Position numbers and translations under genes: made by a program. Under the pieces are notes generated by a model. The model searched no databases, was not told where the DNA came from, and was given only the letters and a program-made list of their open reading frames with translations. This document shows positions 7,301-15,065 of a stretch of 18,982 bases of DNA, one piece after another (position 1 is the first letter of the stretch; the number at the start of each line of letters is the position of its first letter). Source of the stretch: Desulfovibrio sp. (lineage in GTDB: Bacteria > Desulfobacterota > Desulfovibrionia > Desulfovibrionales > Desulfovibrionaceae); assembly GCA_020217165.1 (NCBI GenBank), contig JAIWOE010000055.1, forward strand, positions 1 to 18,982, read 5' to 3'.

Positions 7301-8317
7301 ATGGCATTCTTCATCTCCCTCATCCTCGTGCTGACGCTGTGCGCTGCGTCCTACTACGGGGCGGAGGCAGGCATGCAGTGGCTGTTCGGGATGACCATCC
7401 CATACTTGGCCATTGCAGGGTTTGTCTGCGGATTCGCGTACAAGATTTATTCATGGGCCAAATCTCCGGTGCCATTTCGCATTCCCACCACCGGAGGGCA
7501 GCAGTATTCGCATGAATGGATCAAGAACGATCCGCTGGACAATCCCCACACCGTCAGCTGGACCGTGGGCCGCATGTTGCTGGAGATCCTGACCTTCCGG
7601 TCTCTGTTCCGCAACACGGAGGTGGTAATCCACCGCACGGAGGACGGTCCCCGCGTGGCGTACAATTCCGCGCGCTGGCTGTGGCTGTTCGCTCTCATTT
7701 TCCACTACTGCTTCCTGGTAATTTTCCTGCGTCACTTCCGGTTCTTCATGGATCCAGTGCCGTTCTTCGTGCGCGGCCTGGAGTTCATGGACGGCATTTT
7801 CCAGATTGGCGCGCCGCGTCTGTACCAGACGGATGTGCTCATCCTGGCCGCCGTAGGCTTCCTGCTGCTGCGCCGGGTGTTCGACCAGAAAGTGCGCTAC
7901 ATCTCCCTCATCAGCGACTACTTCCCGTTGTTGCTCATCGGCGGTATCTGCCTTTCCGGCATTTACATGCGTTACCTGAGCAAGACGGACATCAATGCCG
8001 TGAAGACGTACGTGATGGGCCTGTTCACCTTGTCCCCCGTATCTGCGGAAGGCATCGCCCCCATCTTCTTCATGCATCTGTTCCTGGTGTGCGCGTTGTT
8101 GTTGTACTTCCCCTGGTCCAAGCTCATGCATCTTGGCGGCGTGTTCCTCTCTCCCACGCGCAACCTGCCCAATGACTCCCGCATGCGCCTGCATGTGAAT
8201 CCCTGGAAGCCGCCCAAGAAGTACCACACGTACGAAGCGTACGAAGACGACTTCCGCGAATTCATGGTCGAGGCGGGGCTGCCTGTGGACAAACCCTTGG
8301 ACAAAGCGGACGCCTAG
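7301..8317 (+). CDS. dsrM: DsrM, heme b membrane subunit of the DsrMKJOP complex
   Basis: Role: a NarI-like cytochrome b that exchanges electrons with menaquinone and passes them to DsrK on the cytoplasmic side. Seen (338 residues): six hydrophobic segments at about 3-22, 31-50, 126-145, 178-192, 206-224 and 252-272, with a hydrophilic loop of about 75 residues between the second and third. Candidate heme ligands are H135/H145 and H259/H277. Their spacings of 10 and 18 are the same as in the NarI heme ligands H56/H66 and H187/H205. The C-terminal ~60 residues are soluble and basic to acidic. Start: ATG 7301 with GAGGTGA upstream. It is followed after 23 nt by dsrK, its usual partner; DsrM and DsrK form the core module found even in organisms lacking DsrJOP. 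Confidence 0.96.
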   Translation: MAFFISLILVLTLCAASYYGAEAGMQWLFGMTIPYLAIAGFVCGFAYKIYSWAKSPVPFRIPTTGGQQYSHEWIKNDPLDNPHTVSWTVGRMLLEILTFRSLFRNTEVVIHRTEDGPRVAYNSARWLWLFALIFHYCFLVIFLRHFRFFMDPVPFFVRGLEFMDGIFQIGAPRLYQTDVLILAAVGFLLLRRVFDQKVRYISLISDYFPLLLIGGICLSGIYMRYLSKTDINAVKTYVMGLFTLSPVSAEGIAPIFFMHLFLVCALLLYFPWSKLMHLGGVFLSPTRNLPNDSRMRLHVNPWKPPKKYHTYEAYEDDFREFMVEAGLPVDKPLDKADA

Positions 8318-8340
8318 TCGTGGCTAATTAAGGAGAGGAC

Positions 8341-9969
8341 ATGGCCAAGTTCAATATGACTCCGGACGAGCTGCTCAACTTCCAGTTCGGCGCCCCGAAC
8401 GTAGGCTGGATGGAGCACAAGCCCGTCTTCAAGGAAGGCAATTTCGCCTACCCTGCCAAGCCTGATGTTATCCGGGATCTGGGCTTCCCCAACCCTCGCG
8501 AATGGTCCCCCCTGGACGAGGACTGGAAACTGCCTGAAAACTGGATGGAAATTGTCCGCGAAGGCATGAAGGACCGCCTGGAGCGCTACCGTTCCTTCAA
8601 GATTTTCATGGACATCTGCGTGCGCTGCGGCGCCTGCGCCGACAAGTGTCACTTCTATATCGGCGGCGGCGATCCCAAGAACATGCCCGTGCTGCGTGCG
8701 GAGCTGCTGCGCTCCATCTATCGTGGCGAGTTCACCGCCGCCGGCAAGATCCTCGGCAAGTGGGCCGGTGGCCGTCCCCTGACCATGGACGTGGTCAAGG
8801 AATGGTTCTTCTACTTCTATCAGTGCACCGAATGCCGCCGCTGTTCGCTGTTCTGTCCCTACGGCATCGACACTGCCGAAGTGACCATGATCGCCCGCGA
8901 ACTGCTGCAGCTGCTGGGCGTGAACATCAACTGGATGATGGAACCCGTGCGGAACTGCAATCGCATGGGCAACCACCTTGGCATCCAGCCCCACGCCTTC
9001 AAAGATATCGTCGAGTTTCTGTGCGATGATATCGAAACCATCACTGGTATCCGCATCAAACCGCCCATGAACGAGAAGGGACACGAAGTCCTTTTCATCA
9101 CCCCCTCCGGGGACGTGTTTGCCGATCCCGGCATCTACACCTTCATGGGCTACCTGATGCTATTCCATGAAATCGGACTGGATTACACGCTCTCCACCTA
9201 CGCATCCGAAGGCGGCAACTTCGGCCTCTTCACCTCCCACGAAATGATGAAGAAGCTGAACGCCAAAATGTACGCCGAAGCCGAACGTCTGGGCTCCAAG
9301 TGGATCCTCGGCGGTGAGTGCGGCCACATGTGGCGCGTGATTAACCAGTACATGAGCACCCACAACGGCCCCTGCCCGCCGAAGATGGAAACTCCGGTCA
9401 ACCCCATCACCGGCACCGTGTTCCGCAACGCCACGGAAACCAAGATGGTGCACATTGCGGAGTTTACGGCAGACCTGATCCGGCACAACAAGATCAAGTT
9501 GGACAAGCGCCGTAACGCGCACCTGAACGTGACCTTCCACGATTCCTGCAACCCCGCCCGGGGCATGGGCATGTTTGAGGAGCCGCGCGAGGTTATCAAA
9601 GCCTGCTGCGATAACTTCTTCGAAATGCCTGCCCAGACCATCCGCGAGCAGACGTTCTGCTGCGCTGGCGGCTCGGGGCTGAACACGGAAGAGATCATGG
9701 AAATACGCATGCGCGGCGGCCTGCCACGTGGCAACGCCCTGCGTCACGTGCAACAAAAGCACAACGTGAACACCATGGCCTGCGTGTGCGCCATTGACCG
9801 CGCCACCCTGATCCCCCTGGCGGACTATTGGGCCCCCGGCGTGGGCATCTGCGGCGTGCATGAACTCGTGGGCAACGCACTCATCATGAAGGGCGAGCAG
9901 GAACGCACCATGGACCTTCGTCAGAACGACCTGCCCTACCTCGACGAGAGCGCTGAGGAGGATGCGTAA
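8341..9969 (+). CDS. dsrK: DsrK, HdrD-like iron-sulfur subunit
   Basis: Role: the cytoplasmic catalytic subunit, homologous to HdrD of heterodisulfide reductase, proposed to reduce the DsrC trisulfide. Seen (542 residues): two ferredoxin-type [4Fe-4S] sites, C93xxC96xxC99xxxC103 and C162xxC165xxC168xxxC172. Then comes the C-terminal half with the Cys-rich (CCG-type) motifs that hold the special catalytic cluster: DSCNPARG (C403), ACCDNFFEMP (C422/C423), TFCCAGGSG (C440/C441) and MACVCAID (C481/C483). No membrane span, so it must dock on DsrM. Start: ATG 8341 preceded by AAGGAGAGG. Length and motif order are those of Desulfovibrio DsrK. dsrJ begins 2 nt after its stop, indicating coupling. Confidence 0.97.
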   Translation: MAKFNMTPDELLNFQFGAPNVGWMEHKPVFKEGNFAYPAKPDVIRDLGFPNPREWSPLDEDWKLPENWMEIVREGMKDRLERYRSFKIFMDICVRCGACADKCHFYIGGGDPKNMPVLRAELLRSIYRGEFTAAGKILGKWAGGRPLTMDVVKEWFFYFYQCTECRRCSLFCPYGIDTAEVTMIARELLQLLGVNINWMMEPVRNCNRMGNHLGIQPHAFKDIVEFLCDDIETITGIRIKPPMNEKGHEVLFITPSGDVFADPGIYTFMGYLMLFHEIGLDYTLSTYASEGGNFGLFTSHEMMKKLNAKMYAEAERLGSKWILGGECGHMWRVINQYMSTHNGPCPPKMETPVNPITGTVFRNATETKMVHIAEFTADLIRHNKIKLDKRRNAHLNVTFHDSCNPARGMGMFEEPREVIKACCDNFFEMPAQTIREQTFCCAGGSGLNTEEIMEIRMRGGLPRGNALRHVQQKHNVNTMACVCAIDRATLIPLADYWAPGVGICGVHELVGNALIMKGEQERTMDLRQNDLPYLDESAEEDA

Positions 9970-9971
9970 TC

Positions 9972-10355
9972 ATGTACAACGCAAAATACATCATGCCTGG
10001 GCTTGTCATCTTCCTGGGCCTCATCACCTTTCCGCTGTGGTTCAACGTCCTGAGCTGCACGCGGTACGAAGCCCCCCAGCTGGCACTGCCCGAGGATCAG
10101 CAGGAGTGCATCATCGATGCCAAGGTCATGCGTGCCGAACACATGACCCTGCTCAACGATTGGCGCGACAAGTACGTACGTGACGGTGAAATCACCTTCA
10201 CCGCCGCCAATGGCAAGATCTACGACATGAGCCTGATGAACACCTGCATGAGCTGCCACACCAATAAGGAGCAGTTCTGCGATTCGTGCCACACGAAGAA
10301 CAGCGTGTATCCCTACTGCTGGGAATGCCACATCGCGCCGAGGGGGAACCAGTAA
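9972..10355 (+). CDS. dsrJ: DsrJ, triheme cytochrome c
   Basis: Role: a periplasmic triheme cytochrome c of the Dsr complex. Seen (127 residues): one N-terminal hydrophobic segment (about 7-27) that acts as an uncleaved anchor, then three CxxCH sites: CMSCH (92-96), CDSCH (103-107) and CWECH (116-120). Cys46 lies in the position where Allochromatium DsrJ has a conserved Cys proposed as an unusual axial heme ligand; H57/M58 are other ligand candidates. Known: Desulfovibrio DsrJ hemes show bis-His, His/Met and possibly His/Cys ligation. Start: ATG 9972 with GAGGAGG 10 nt upstream inside the end of dsrK. Its TAA shares one base with the dsrO ATG (TAATG), so the two are translationally coupled. 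Confidence 0.97.
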   Translation: MYNAKYIMPGLVIFLGLITFPLWFNVLSCTRYEAPQLALPEDQQECIIDAKVMRAEHMTLLNDWRDKYVRDGEITFTAANGKIYDMSLMNTCMSCHTNKEQFCDSCHTKNSVYPYCWECHIAPRGNQ

Positions 10356-11152
10356 TGAGCAAGACCAGACGTGACTTCCTCAAGCTGGCCGGCGCCTGCG
10401 CCTGCACCGTGGCGGCCTCGCAGCTCGTTGGCGCCAACGCCCACGCCGCCAGTGCCGGCCATGGCCCCGCCGTGCCCCAACCCGGCAATCAGCATGAGCA
10501 TGCCCTGCACGGGACCCACTGGGGTATGGTCATCGACACCAAGCGCTTCACCGATCCCCTGTTGGTGCAAAAGTGCGTGGATGCCTGCCACCTGACCCAC
10601 AACGTGCCCAAAATTGACGGTCCCCAGGAACTCAAGTGGATCTGGCCCGCCAACTACCTGGAAACGTTCACCGAACACAACCACTACCTGCCAGACAGCG
10701 TGGAGCAGCGCAGCTTCCTGCTGCTGTGCAACCACTGCGAAAATCCCCCGTGCGTGCGCGTGTGCCCCACCAAGGCCACGTTCAAACGCGGGTGGGACGG
10801 CATTGTGCAGATGGACATGCACCGCTGCATCGGCTGCCGGTTCTGCATGGCCGCCTGCCCCTACGGCGCACGCAGTTTCAACTTCCACAACCCGCGCCCC
10901 TACATTGACGAAGCCAAGATGAACCCCGCCTACCCCACCCGCATGCGTGGGGTGGTGGAAAAATGCACCTTCTGCGTGGAGCGTCTGGCCCAGGGCTTGA
11001 TGCCTGCGTGTGTGGAAGCCTCCGACGGCGCCATCCTGTTTGGCGACCTGGACGACCCCGCTTCCACCGTCCGCAAGGCCTTGGCCTCCAAGTTCACCGT
11101 CCGCCGCAAGGTCAGCCTGGGCACCGAACCGAGCGTCTACTACATTATCTAG
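10355..11152 (+). CDS. dsrO: DsrO, Tat-exported iron-sulfur subunit
   Basis: Role: a periplasmic ferredoxin-like subunit relaying electrons between DsrJ and the membrane subunit DsrP. Seen (265 residues): a twin-arginine signal (TRRDFLKL at 4-11, cleavage near AHA at 29-31) and cysteines C74/C78; C125, C128, C133, C137; C158, C161, C164, C168; and C204, C207, C219. This is the DmsB/NrfC-type pattern. Two sets are complete; the others are shorter than the canonical four because the usual CVxxC ends as CVEAS, fitting three rather than four [4Fe-4S] clusters. Start: ATG 10355 with GAGGGGG upstream. The frame is open upstream to 10286 but that overlaps dsrJ and lacks the Tat signal. Confidence 0.96.
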   Translation: MSKTRRDFLKLAGACACTVAASQLVGANAHAASAGHGPAVPQPGNQHEHALHGTHWGMVIDTKRFTDPLLVQKCVDACHLTHNVPKIDGPQELKWIWPANYLETFTEHNHYLPDSVEQRSFLLLCNHCENPPCVRVCPTKATFKRGWDGIVQMDMHRCIGCRFCMAACPYGARSFNFHNPRPYIDEAKMNPAYPTRMRGVVEKCTFCVERLAQGLMPACVEASDGAILFGDLDDPASTVRKALASKFTVRRKVSLGTEPSVYYII

Positions 11153-11164
11153 AGGAACGAACCG

Positions 11165-12325
11165 ATGCTCGAAAAAGCACTCAAAGGCTCTCCGCTGTAC
11201 TGGTTCTGGCTGTTCTTCCTGGCTTGCGTCGCCGGGGTGGGAAGCATGGCCTATCTCTATCAGCTCAACTTCGGTCTCAGCGTCACCGGCATGAGCCGTG
11301 ACGTGTCCTGGGGATTCTACATCGCCCAGTTCACCTATCTGGTCGGCGTTGCCGCTTCCGCAGTGATGCTCGTGCTGCCCACGTACCTGCATCATTACAA
11401 GGCCTTCAAGAAGATGATTATCCTGGGCGAGTTCATGGCCATTGCCGCCGTGTCCATGTGCCTGCTGTTCATCATTGTGGACCTTGGGCAGCCCCAGCGC
11501 GCCATGAACGTCATTTTGCACCCCACCCCGGGGTCCATCCTGTTCTGGGACATGATTGTCCTGAACGGCTACCTGTTCATCAACCTGCTCGTCGGCTGGG
11601 TGACCCTGCAGGCCGAGCGCAATGAAGTGGCCCCGCCCAAGTGGATAAAATTCTTCATCTACCTGTCCATCTTCTGGGCCTTCTCCATACACACTGTCAC
11701 GGCCTTCCTGTACGCTGGCCTGCCTGGCCGCCATTACTGGCTCACCGCCATCATGGCTGCCCGGTTCCTGGCCTCGGCGTTCTGCTCCGGTCCTGCCATC
11801 CTGCTGCTGTTGGCCTTCCTGCTCAAACGGCTGGTGAACTTCGACCCGGGCAAGGAAGCCATCAAGAGCCTGGCCAAGATCATCACCTACGCCATGGCCA
11901 TCAACGTCTTCTTCTTCCTGCTGGAAGTCTTCACCGCCTTCTACTCCGACATCCCTGGTCACAAAGCGCCCATCGTGTACCTGTTCTCCGGAATGGACGG
12001 CTTTGCCCAGTGGACGCCGTTTATGTGGCTGGCCGCCATCCTGGCCTTCCTCTCCCTGGCGCTGCTCATCCCGGCCAAACTGCGCGACAATCACGAACTA
12101 CTGCCCTGGACGCTGCTGTTCCTGGTCATCGCCACCTGGATCGACAAAGGCATCGGCTTGCTGGTTGGCGGTTTCACGCCCAACATGTTTGAGACCGTCA
12201 CCGAATACGTCCCCTCCATTCCGGAGCTGGCCATCGTCCTGGCCATCTATGCCATGGGCGCAATGATCCTTACCGTGCTCTGGAAGATCGCCCTCGGAGT
12301 GAAGCAGGAAGTGGGTCACTTCTAG
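11165..12325 (+). CDS. dsrP: DsrP, NrfD-like quinone-interacting membrane subunit
   Basis: Role: an integral membrane subunit of the NrfD/PsrC family that exchanges electrons between menaquinone and DsrO. Seen (386 residues): about ten hydrophobic segments spread over nearly the whole length, short charged loops, a conserved-looking VDLGQPQR (105-112) after the third segment, and a short soluble C-terminus (KQEVGHF). No cysteine cluster motif, so cofactors, if any, are hemes or none; histidines H76/H77 and H176 are visible. Start: ATG 11165 with AGAGGAA upstream, 12 nt after dsrO. It is the last gene of the operon, followed 26 nt later by a strong terminator. Confidence 0.95.
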   Translation: MLEKALKGSPLYWFWLFFLACVAGVGSMAYLYQLNFGLSVTGMSRDVSWGFYIAQFTYLVGVAASAVMLVLPTYLHHYKAFKKMIILGEFMAIAAVSMCLLFIIVDLGQPQRAMNVILHPTPGSILFWDMIVLNGYLFINLLVGWVTLQAERNEVAPPKWIKFFIYLSIFWAFSIHTVTAFLYAGLPGRHYWLTAIMAARFLASAFCSGPAILLLLAFLLKRLVNFDPGKEAIKSLAKIITYAMAINVFFFLLEVFTAFYSDIPGHKAPIVYLFSGMDGFAQWTPFMWLAAILAFLSLALLIPAKLRDNHELLPWTLLFLVIATWIDKGIGLLVGGFTPNMFETVTEYVPSIPELAIVLAIYAMGAMILTVLWKIALGVKQEVGHF

Positions 12326-12351
12326 CCCGCCGCCTGCACACCGGCCTCGCA

Positions 12352-12383
12352 ACGCCCCCTCCACCCCGGAGGGGGCGTTTTTT
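12352..12383 (+). terminator. Rho-independent terminator of the dsr operon
   Basis: A perfect 11-bp stem (ACGCCCCCTCC, 12352-12362, with its complement at 12368-12378), a 5-nt loop and six T (12378-12383) lie just after the dsrP stop. Confidence 0.93.
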
Positions 12384-12511
12384 ATTCAGCTATCTGCACT
12401 CCCACAGATGATGCGGAAGGGAGAGATGTCTCATGCCTGGGAAACGCTGCGGTGGTCGTTTCCACAGTGGCGAGACGGCCAGCGTGATCCGCATTGGCGG
12501 GGGTACCCCCC

Positions 12512-12838
12512 TCATCTTATTGAAATGGAGATGACTTTCTCTGCAGGAATCCAGCCGGAGAGCCCTTTCGAATTCTTGCCGAATAGCCATTCATAGACGA
12601 TTGCCTCAACCTCTATGACTTCCCCCTGTGCTGCGACGAGTTCCGTTGGGTTGTACTCTCGCGTCAACACTCCGTCTGCCACAAAAAAATCTGGCACGTA
12701 GGTTTCAAAGCCTTGGAGTACGCACGACATCCAATGCCTTGACTCCTCGCACGCATGCATGTTCTGGACAATCGTCCCCTTGGCAAATGTGGGGAATTGC
12801 CCTTCACCCTCGTGGTGTTCAATCACTGTAACGTGCAT
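12512..12838 (-). CDS. Small SH3-like hypothetical protein
   Basis: Seen: 108 residues, no signal peptide or membrane helix, rich in beta-prone and acidic residues. The core runs from FPTFAKGTIV (15-24) through CxxSRHWMSC (30-39), GFETYVPDFFV (43-53), the motif YNPTEL (62-67) and ends in GWIPAE (95-100). The alternating hydrophobic strands with a GWIPA end strongly suggest an SH3-like barrel, and the YNPTEL and GWIPAE motifs recall small hypothetical proteins in other bacteria. Function unknown. Start: ATG 12838 with AGGAGG 4 nt upstream. Its base composition is more AT-rich than the dsr genes, so it may be a later arrival. It is read opposite to the dsr operon and has its own promoter-like region. 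Confidence 0.75.
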   Translation of the reverse strand: MHVTVIEHHEGEGQFPTFAKGTIVQNMHACEESRHWMSCVLQGFETYVPDFFVADGVLTREYNPTELVAAQGEVIEVEAIVYEWLFGKNSKGLSGWIPAEKVISISIR

Positions 12839-12854
12839 GCCGCCTCCTGCGTAT

Positions 12855-12875
12855 TGTTCCGAGGAACACTCTAGC
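12855..12875 (-). promoter_or_regulatory. -10 element and operator-like palindrome of the SH3-like gene
   Basis: On the minus strand GCTAGAGT (12868-12875) supplies a -10-like TAGAGT. It is followed, sharing one base, by a 14-bp inverted repeat TGTTCC-2 nt-GGAACA (12855-12868), where a repressor site would lie. No good -35 is visible. Confidence 0.45.
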
Positions 12876-12975
12876 TGTGCTGCGTCACGGCAGTGTTGAC
12901 GTGCCTAGGCGTGACGTCAAGGGGGATGGCCGGGACGGGGTTGTGCATACCGCGCGGTCTCTGCTGCCCTTCAAA

Positions 12976-13017
12976 GCGAACGGGGCTGCCGGTCTTTGTC
13001 ACCGCAGCCCCGTTCGC
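12976..13017 (-). terminator. Long hairpin downstream of the carboxypeptidase gene
   Basis: A perfect 14-bp inverted repeat (GCGAACGGGGCTGC, 12976-12989, with its complement at 13004-13017) can extend by three pairs past a one-base bulge. It lies 84 nt past the carboxypeptidase stop on the minus strand. The T tract after it is only three bases, so a terminator role is likely but not typical. The rest of 12839-13101 holds a small CCCC-GCAA-GGGG hairpin and no gene. Confidence 0.5.
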
Positions 13018-13101
13018 CCCCCTCAGTTTCCTCCCCGCAAGGGGGGTCGAGGGGATCTGTGTCCTCCCGTTTTCGTGTCTTGTTTCCTCTTCCCGCTACC
13101 C

Positions 13102-14754
13102 TCAGCGCAAGGCCGCCTGATTCTGCTCCATGCCGGCATCCATCTGAATGATGAGGGTATTGTCAAGCTGGTGATTTCGCTTGAGGGCGGTGCGGAACTG
13201 GCGGGCTTCCTGGAGGTCCTCAAAGGACCCGATAACCACGCGGTGCCAGGTGCCCTTCTGCTTCAGGTGCACCGTGACCACGCGGGCATCCAGGCCGGCC
13301 TGGCGCAGTGTGCGGGTGTGATCCATGGCGCCTTCGCGATCCTTCCAGGAGCTCTCCTGGATGGAGTAATACACCCCCTGGGCGATGGCAGCAGGCTGGG
13401 GCATGCCCCGGGGCACGGGCACGGGATCCAGGGCGGCGGGGCGTTCGATGCTGCCGCGGATTTCATAGGGGTTGGTGGCCACAATCTGGTTCGCCAACGC
13501 CACCACATGGGCCACACTGGGAGCCACGGCCGGCACTGCCTGCGCAGGCGGGAAGGGTGCCATGCTGGCCACCATGCGGGCTGCTGGAGTGGGCCGGCGG
13601 GGAGGTACGGCCGGTTGATCCACGGGCTGCATCGGCGGCGCCTGCTGGAGCATGGCCAGTTCCTGCGGCGTCTCCGAGAATGCCTCGGCAGCGGCGTCGG
13701 CCAGGGCCGTGGCCTCAGCCAGATCTTCATCGTCGGGGATGTCGGAACCGTCCACCACCACATCATCCGCGTCCAGCTCTGGGGCGGGAGCTGCTGCCAC
13801 CTGCGGGCCGGCCAGTCCTGCAGGGACCGGCGAGGGCTTTCCGGAAGCGGAGGGGCTGGGGGAAGGAGCCAACGCAAGGTCTGCCGCAGCGAGATCCGTC
13901 TTGAGCCCGGCAGCGGGGATGTCCACCTTGGCGGTCAATGGCGTTTTGGGCTGTTTGCCGGCATAGCATGCCTCGATGATGCTGGCGGCCTCTTTGTTGC
14001 GGATGGCCCAGCTCTGCCCCCCCAGCACCACGGCGATGAGCCGCCGGTTGTTGCGCTTGGCTGTGACAATGATGTTGAATCCGCTGGCCCGGACAAACCC
14101 GGTTTTGAGACCATCCACCCCGGGGCAGGAGCCCAGGAGGCGATTGGAGTTGGTGCGGGTGTAGTTGTTGTGGGTGATGGATCGTTTGGAGTGAATTTCG
14201 AGAGAGTTGGGAAATCGTTTCAGGTAGGCGGCGGCCAGCACTAGCTGATCGCGAGCAGTGGTCACCTGTCCGGTAGCCGGCAGGCCGTTGGGGTTCATGT
14301 ACACGGTGTCTTTCATGCCCAGGGCTTTGGCCTTGCGGTTCATGCGGGCCACAAAGTTGGCCAGCCCGCCAAAGTGCTCGGCAATGGCCACGCAGGCATC
14401 GTTGCCGGAGGCAATGGCCATGCCATGCATCAAGTCGCCGACGGTCACGGTCTCGCCAGCCTTGAGGTTCATGGTGGACCCACCGGTGTTGGCTGCCCGT
14501 ACGCTGACTTTAACTTTGTCATTCAGGGAGGCTTTTTTCTGTTCTATGAGCTCCCACACCAAATACATGGTCATCACCTTGGTCAGCGATGCCGGGGCAA
14601 TCTTCCTGTGAGGATCCTGCTCATACAGCACCGTCCCCTTGCCCATGTCCATGACAATGGCGGACTTCACATTGAGCGAGCGCGCCCAGGCCACTCCCGA
14701 GAGAAGCATGAGTACCAGTGCACTGCAGACGAGTGCCCGAATTGCATGAGCCAT
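13102..14754 (-). CDS. D-alanyl-D-alanine carboxypeptidase (PBP5-like) with C-terminal SPOR domain
   Basis: Role: a periplasmic S11-family peptidase that trims the terminal D-Ala of peptidoglycan stem peptides; the SPOR domain binds denuded glycan strands at the division site. Seen (550 residues from ATG 14754): a signal peptide (cleavage after Ala-Trp-Ala at 24); active-site motifs SLTK (S56, K59), SGN (S116-N118) and KTG (K217); a Pro/Ala-rich linker from about 280 to 455; and a SPOR domain at about 462-540. Length is well above the ~400 of simple DacA proteins because of the linker and SPOR. No C-terminal amphipathic anchor like that of DacA is apparent; SPOR may replace it. Start: ATG 14754 with AGGGG upstream; the GTG at 14787 precedes a poorer signal. 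Confidence 0.93.
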   Translation of the reverse strand: MAHAIRALVCSALVLMLLSGVAWARSLNVKSAIVMDMGKGTVLYEQDPHRKIAPASLTKVMTMYLVWELIEQKKASLNDKVKVSVRAANTGGSTMNLKAGETVTVGDLMHGMAIASGNDACVAIAEHFGGLANFVARMNRKAKALGMKDTVYMNPNGLPATGQVTTARDQLVLAAAYLKRFPNSLEIHSKRSITHNNYTRTNSNRLLGSCPGVDGLKTGFVRASGFNIIVTAKRNNRRLIAVVLGGQSWAIRNKEAASIIEACYAGKQPKTPLTAKVDIPAAGLKTDLAAADLALAPSPSPSASGKPSPVPAGLAGPQVAAAPAPELDADDVVVDGSDIPDDEDLAEATALADAAAEAFSETPQELAMLQQAPPMQPVDQPAVPPRRPTPAARMVASMAPFPPAQAVPAVAPSVAHVVALANQIVATNPYEIRGSIERPAALDPVPVPRGMPQPAAIAQGVYYSIQESSWKDREGAMDHTRTLRQAGLDARVVTVHLKQKGTWHRVVIGSFEDLQEARQFRTALKRNHQLDNTLIIQMDAGMEQNQAALR

Positions 14755-14785
14755 ACCGATCCCCTGCTCTGATTGCGTTACGGGC

Positions 14786-14815
14786 ACTCTAGCATAGCGC
14801 CAAATTGCGTATCAA
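14786..14815 (-). promoter_or_regulatory. Candidate promoter of the carboxypeptidase gene
   Basis: On the minus strand a -35 TTGATA (14810-14815) and an extended -10 TGC-TAGAGT (hexamer 14786-14791) are separated by 18 bp, 31 nt before the ATG. The same GCTAGAGT precedes two other minus-strand genes here. Confidence 0.45.
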
Positions 14816-15013
14816 TACTTTCTCTACACTTTTTCAAACGGTATTGATTATGCATAGGGATTTCCCCTCGCAACTGGAGCGCCGCAGCACCGTATGGGGG
14901 CACCGCAGTCTTGTCGTTGGCCATGAAACGCGTGGCCTTGATGCACCCTCTCCCAGGCGTTTCCGCCTGAACGCGTTGGGCTCCTCATGGTGTAGCAAAA
15001 CGTGCACCACCAT

Positions 15014-15036
15014 AAAAAAAGGGGGCGCTTGCCCCC
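15014..15036 (-). terminator. Rho-independent terminator of the CMD-family gene
   Basis: Read on the minus strand, a GGGGGC-AAGC-GCCCCC hairpin (15021-15036) is followed by seven T (15014-15020), 29 nt past the stop of the upstream gene. Confidence 0.88.
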
Positions 15037-15065
15037 GGTTGCATGTGTCTGGTGTTTGCTGCTGA

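Larger units (their letters stand above)
14755..15065. other. Gene-free interval between the carboxypeptidase and CMD genes
   Basis: This 311-nt stretch carries a carboxypeptidase promoter candidate (14786-14815), an inverted repeat ATCAATAC/GTATTGAT (14811-14818 and 14841-14848), a small hairpin CAGGCG-TTTC-CGCCTG (14954-14969) and the terminator of the next gene. I see no coding region: the short open frames lack ribosome sites and recognisable content. Confidence 0.6.

Noticed and set aside
10313..12094. Minus-strand open frame of nearly 600 codons
   Set aside because: It is antisense to dsrO and dsrP, which are certain; the product is His/Gly/Gln-rich without domain motifs.
12499..12510. 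Perfect palindrome GGGGGTACCCCC just past the SH3-like gene
   Set aside because: Only 12 bp with no loop or T tract, simple G/C runs; not a convincing terminator or operator.
12877..14244. Plus-strand open frame of 455 codons
   Set aside because: It is antisense to the carboxypeptidase gene, which has a full set of catalytic motifs.
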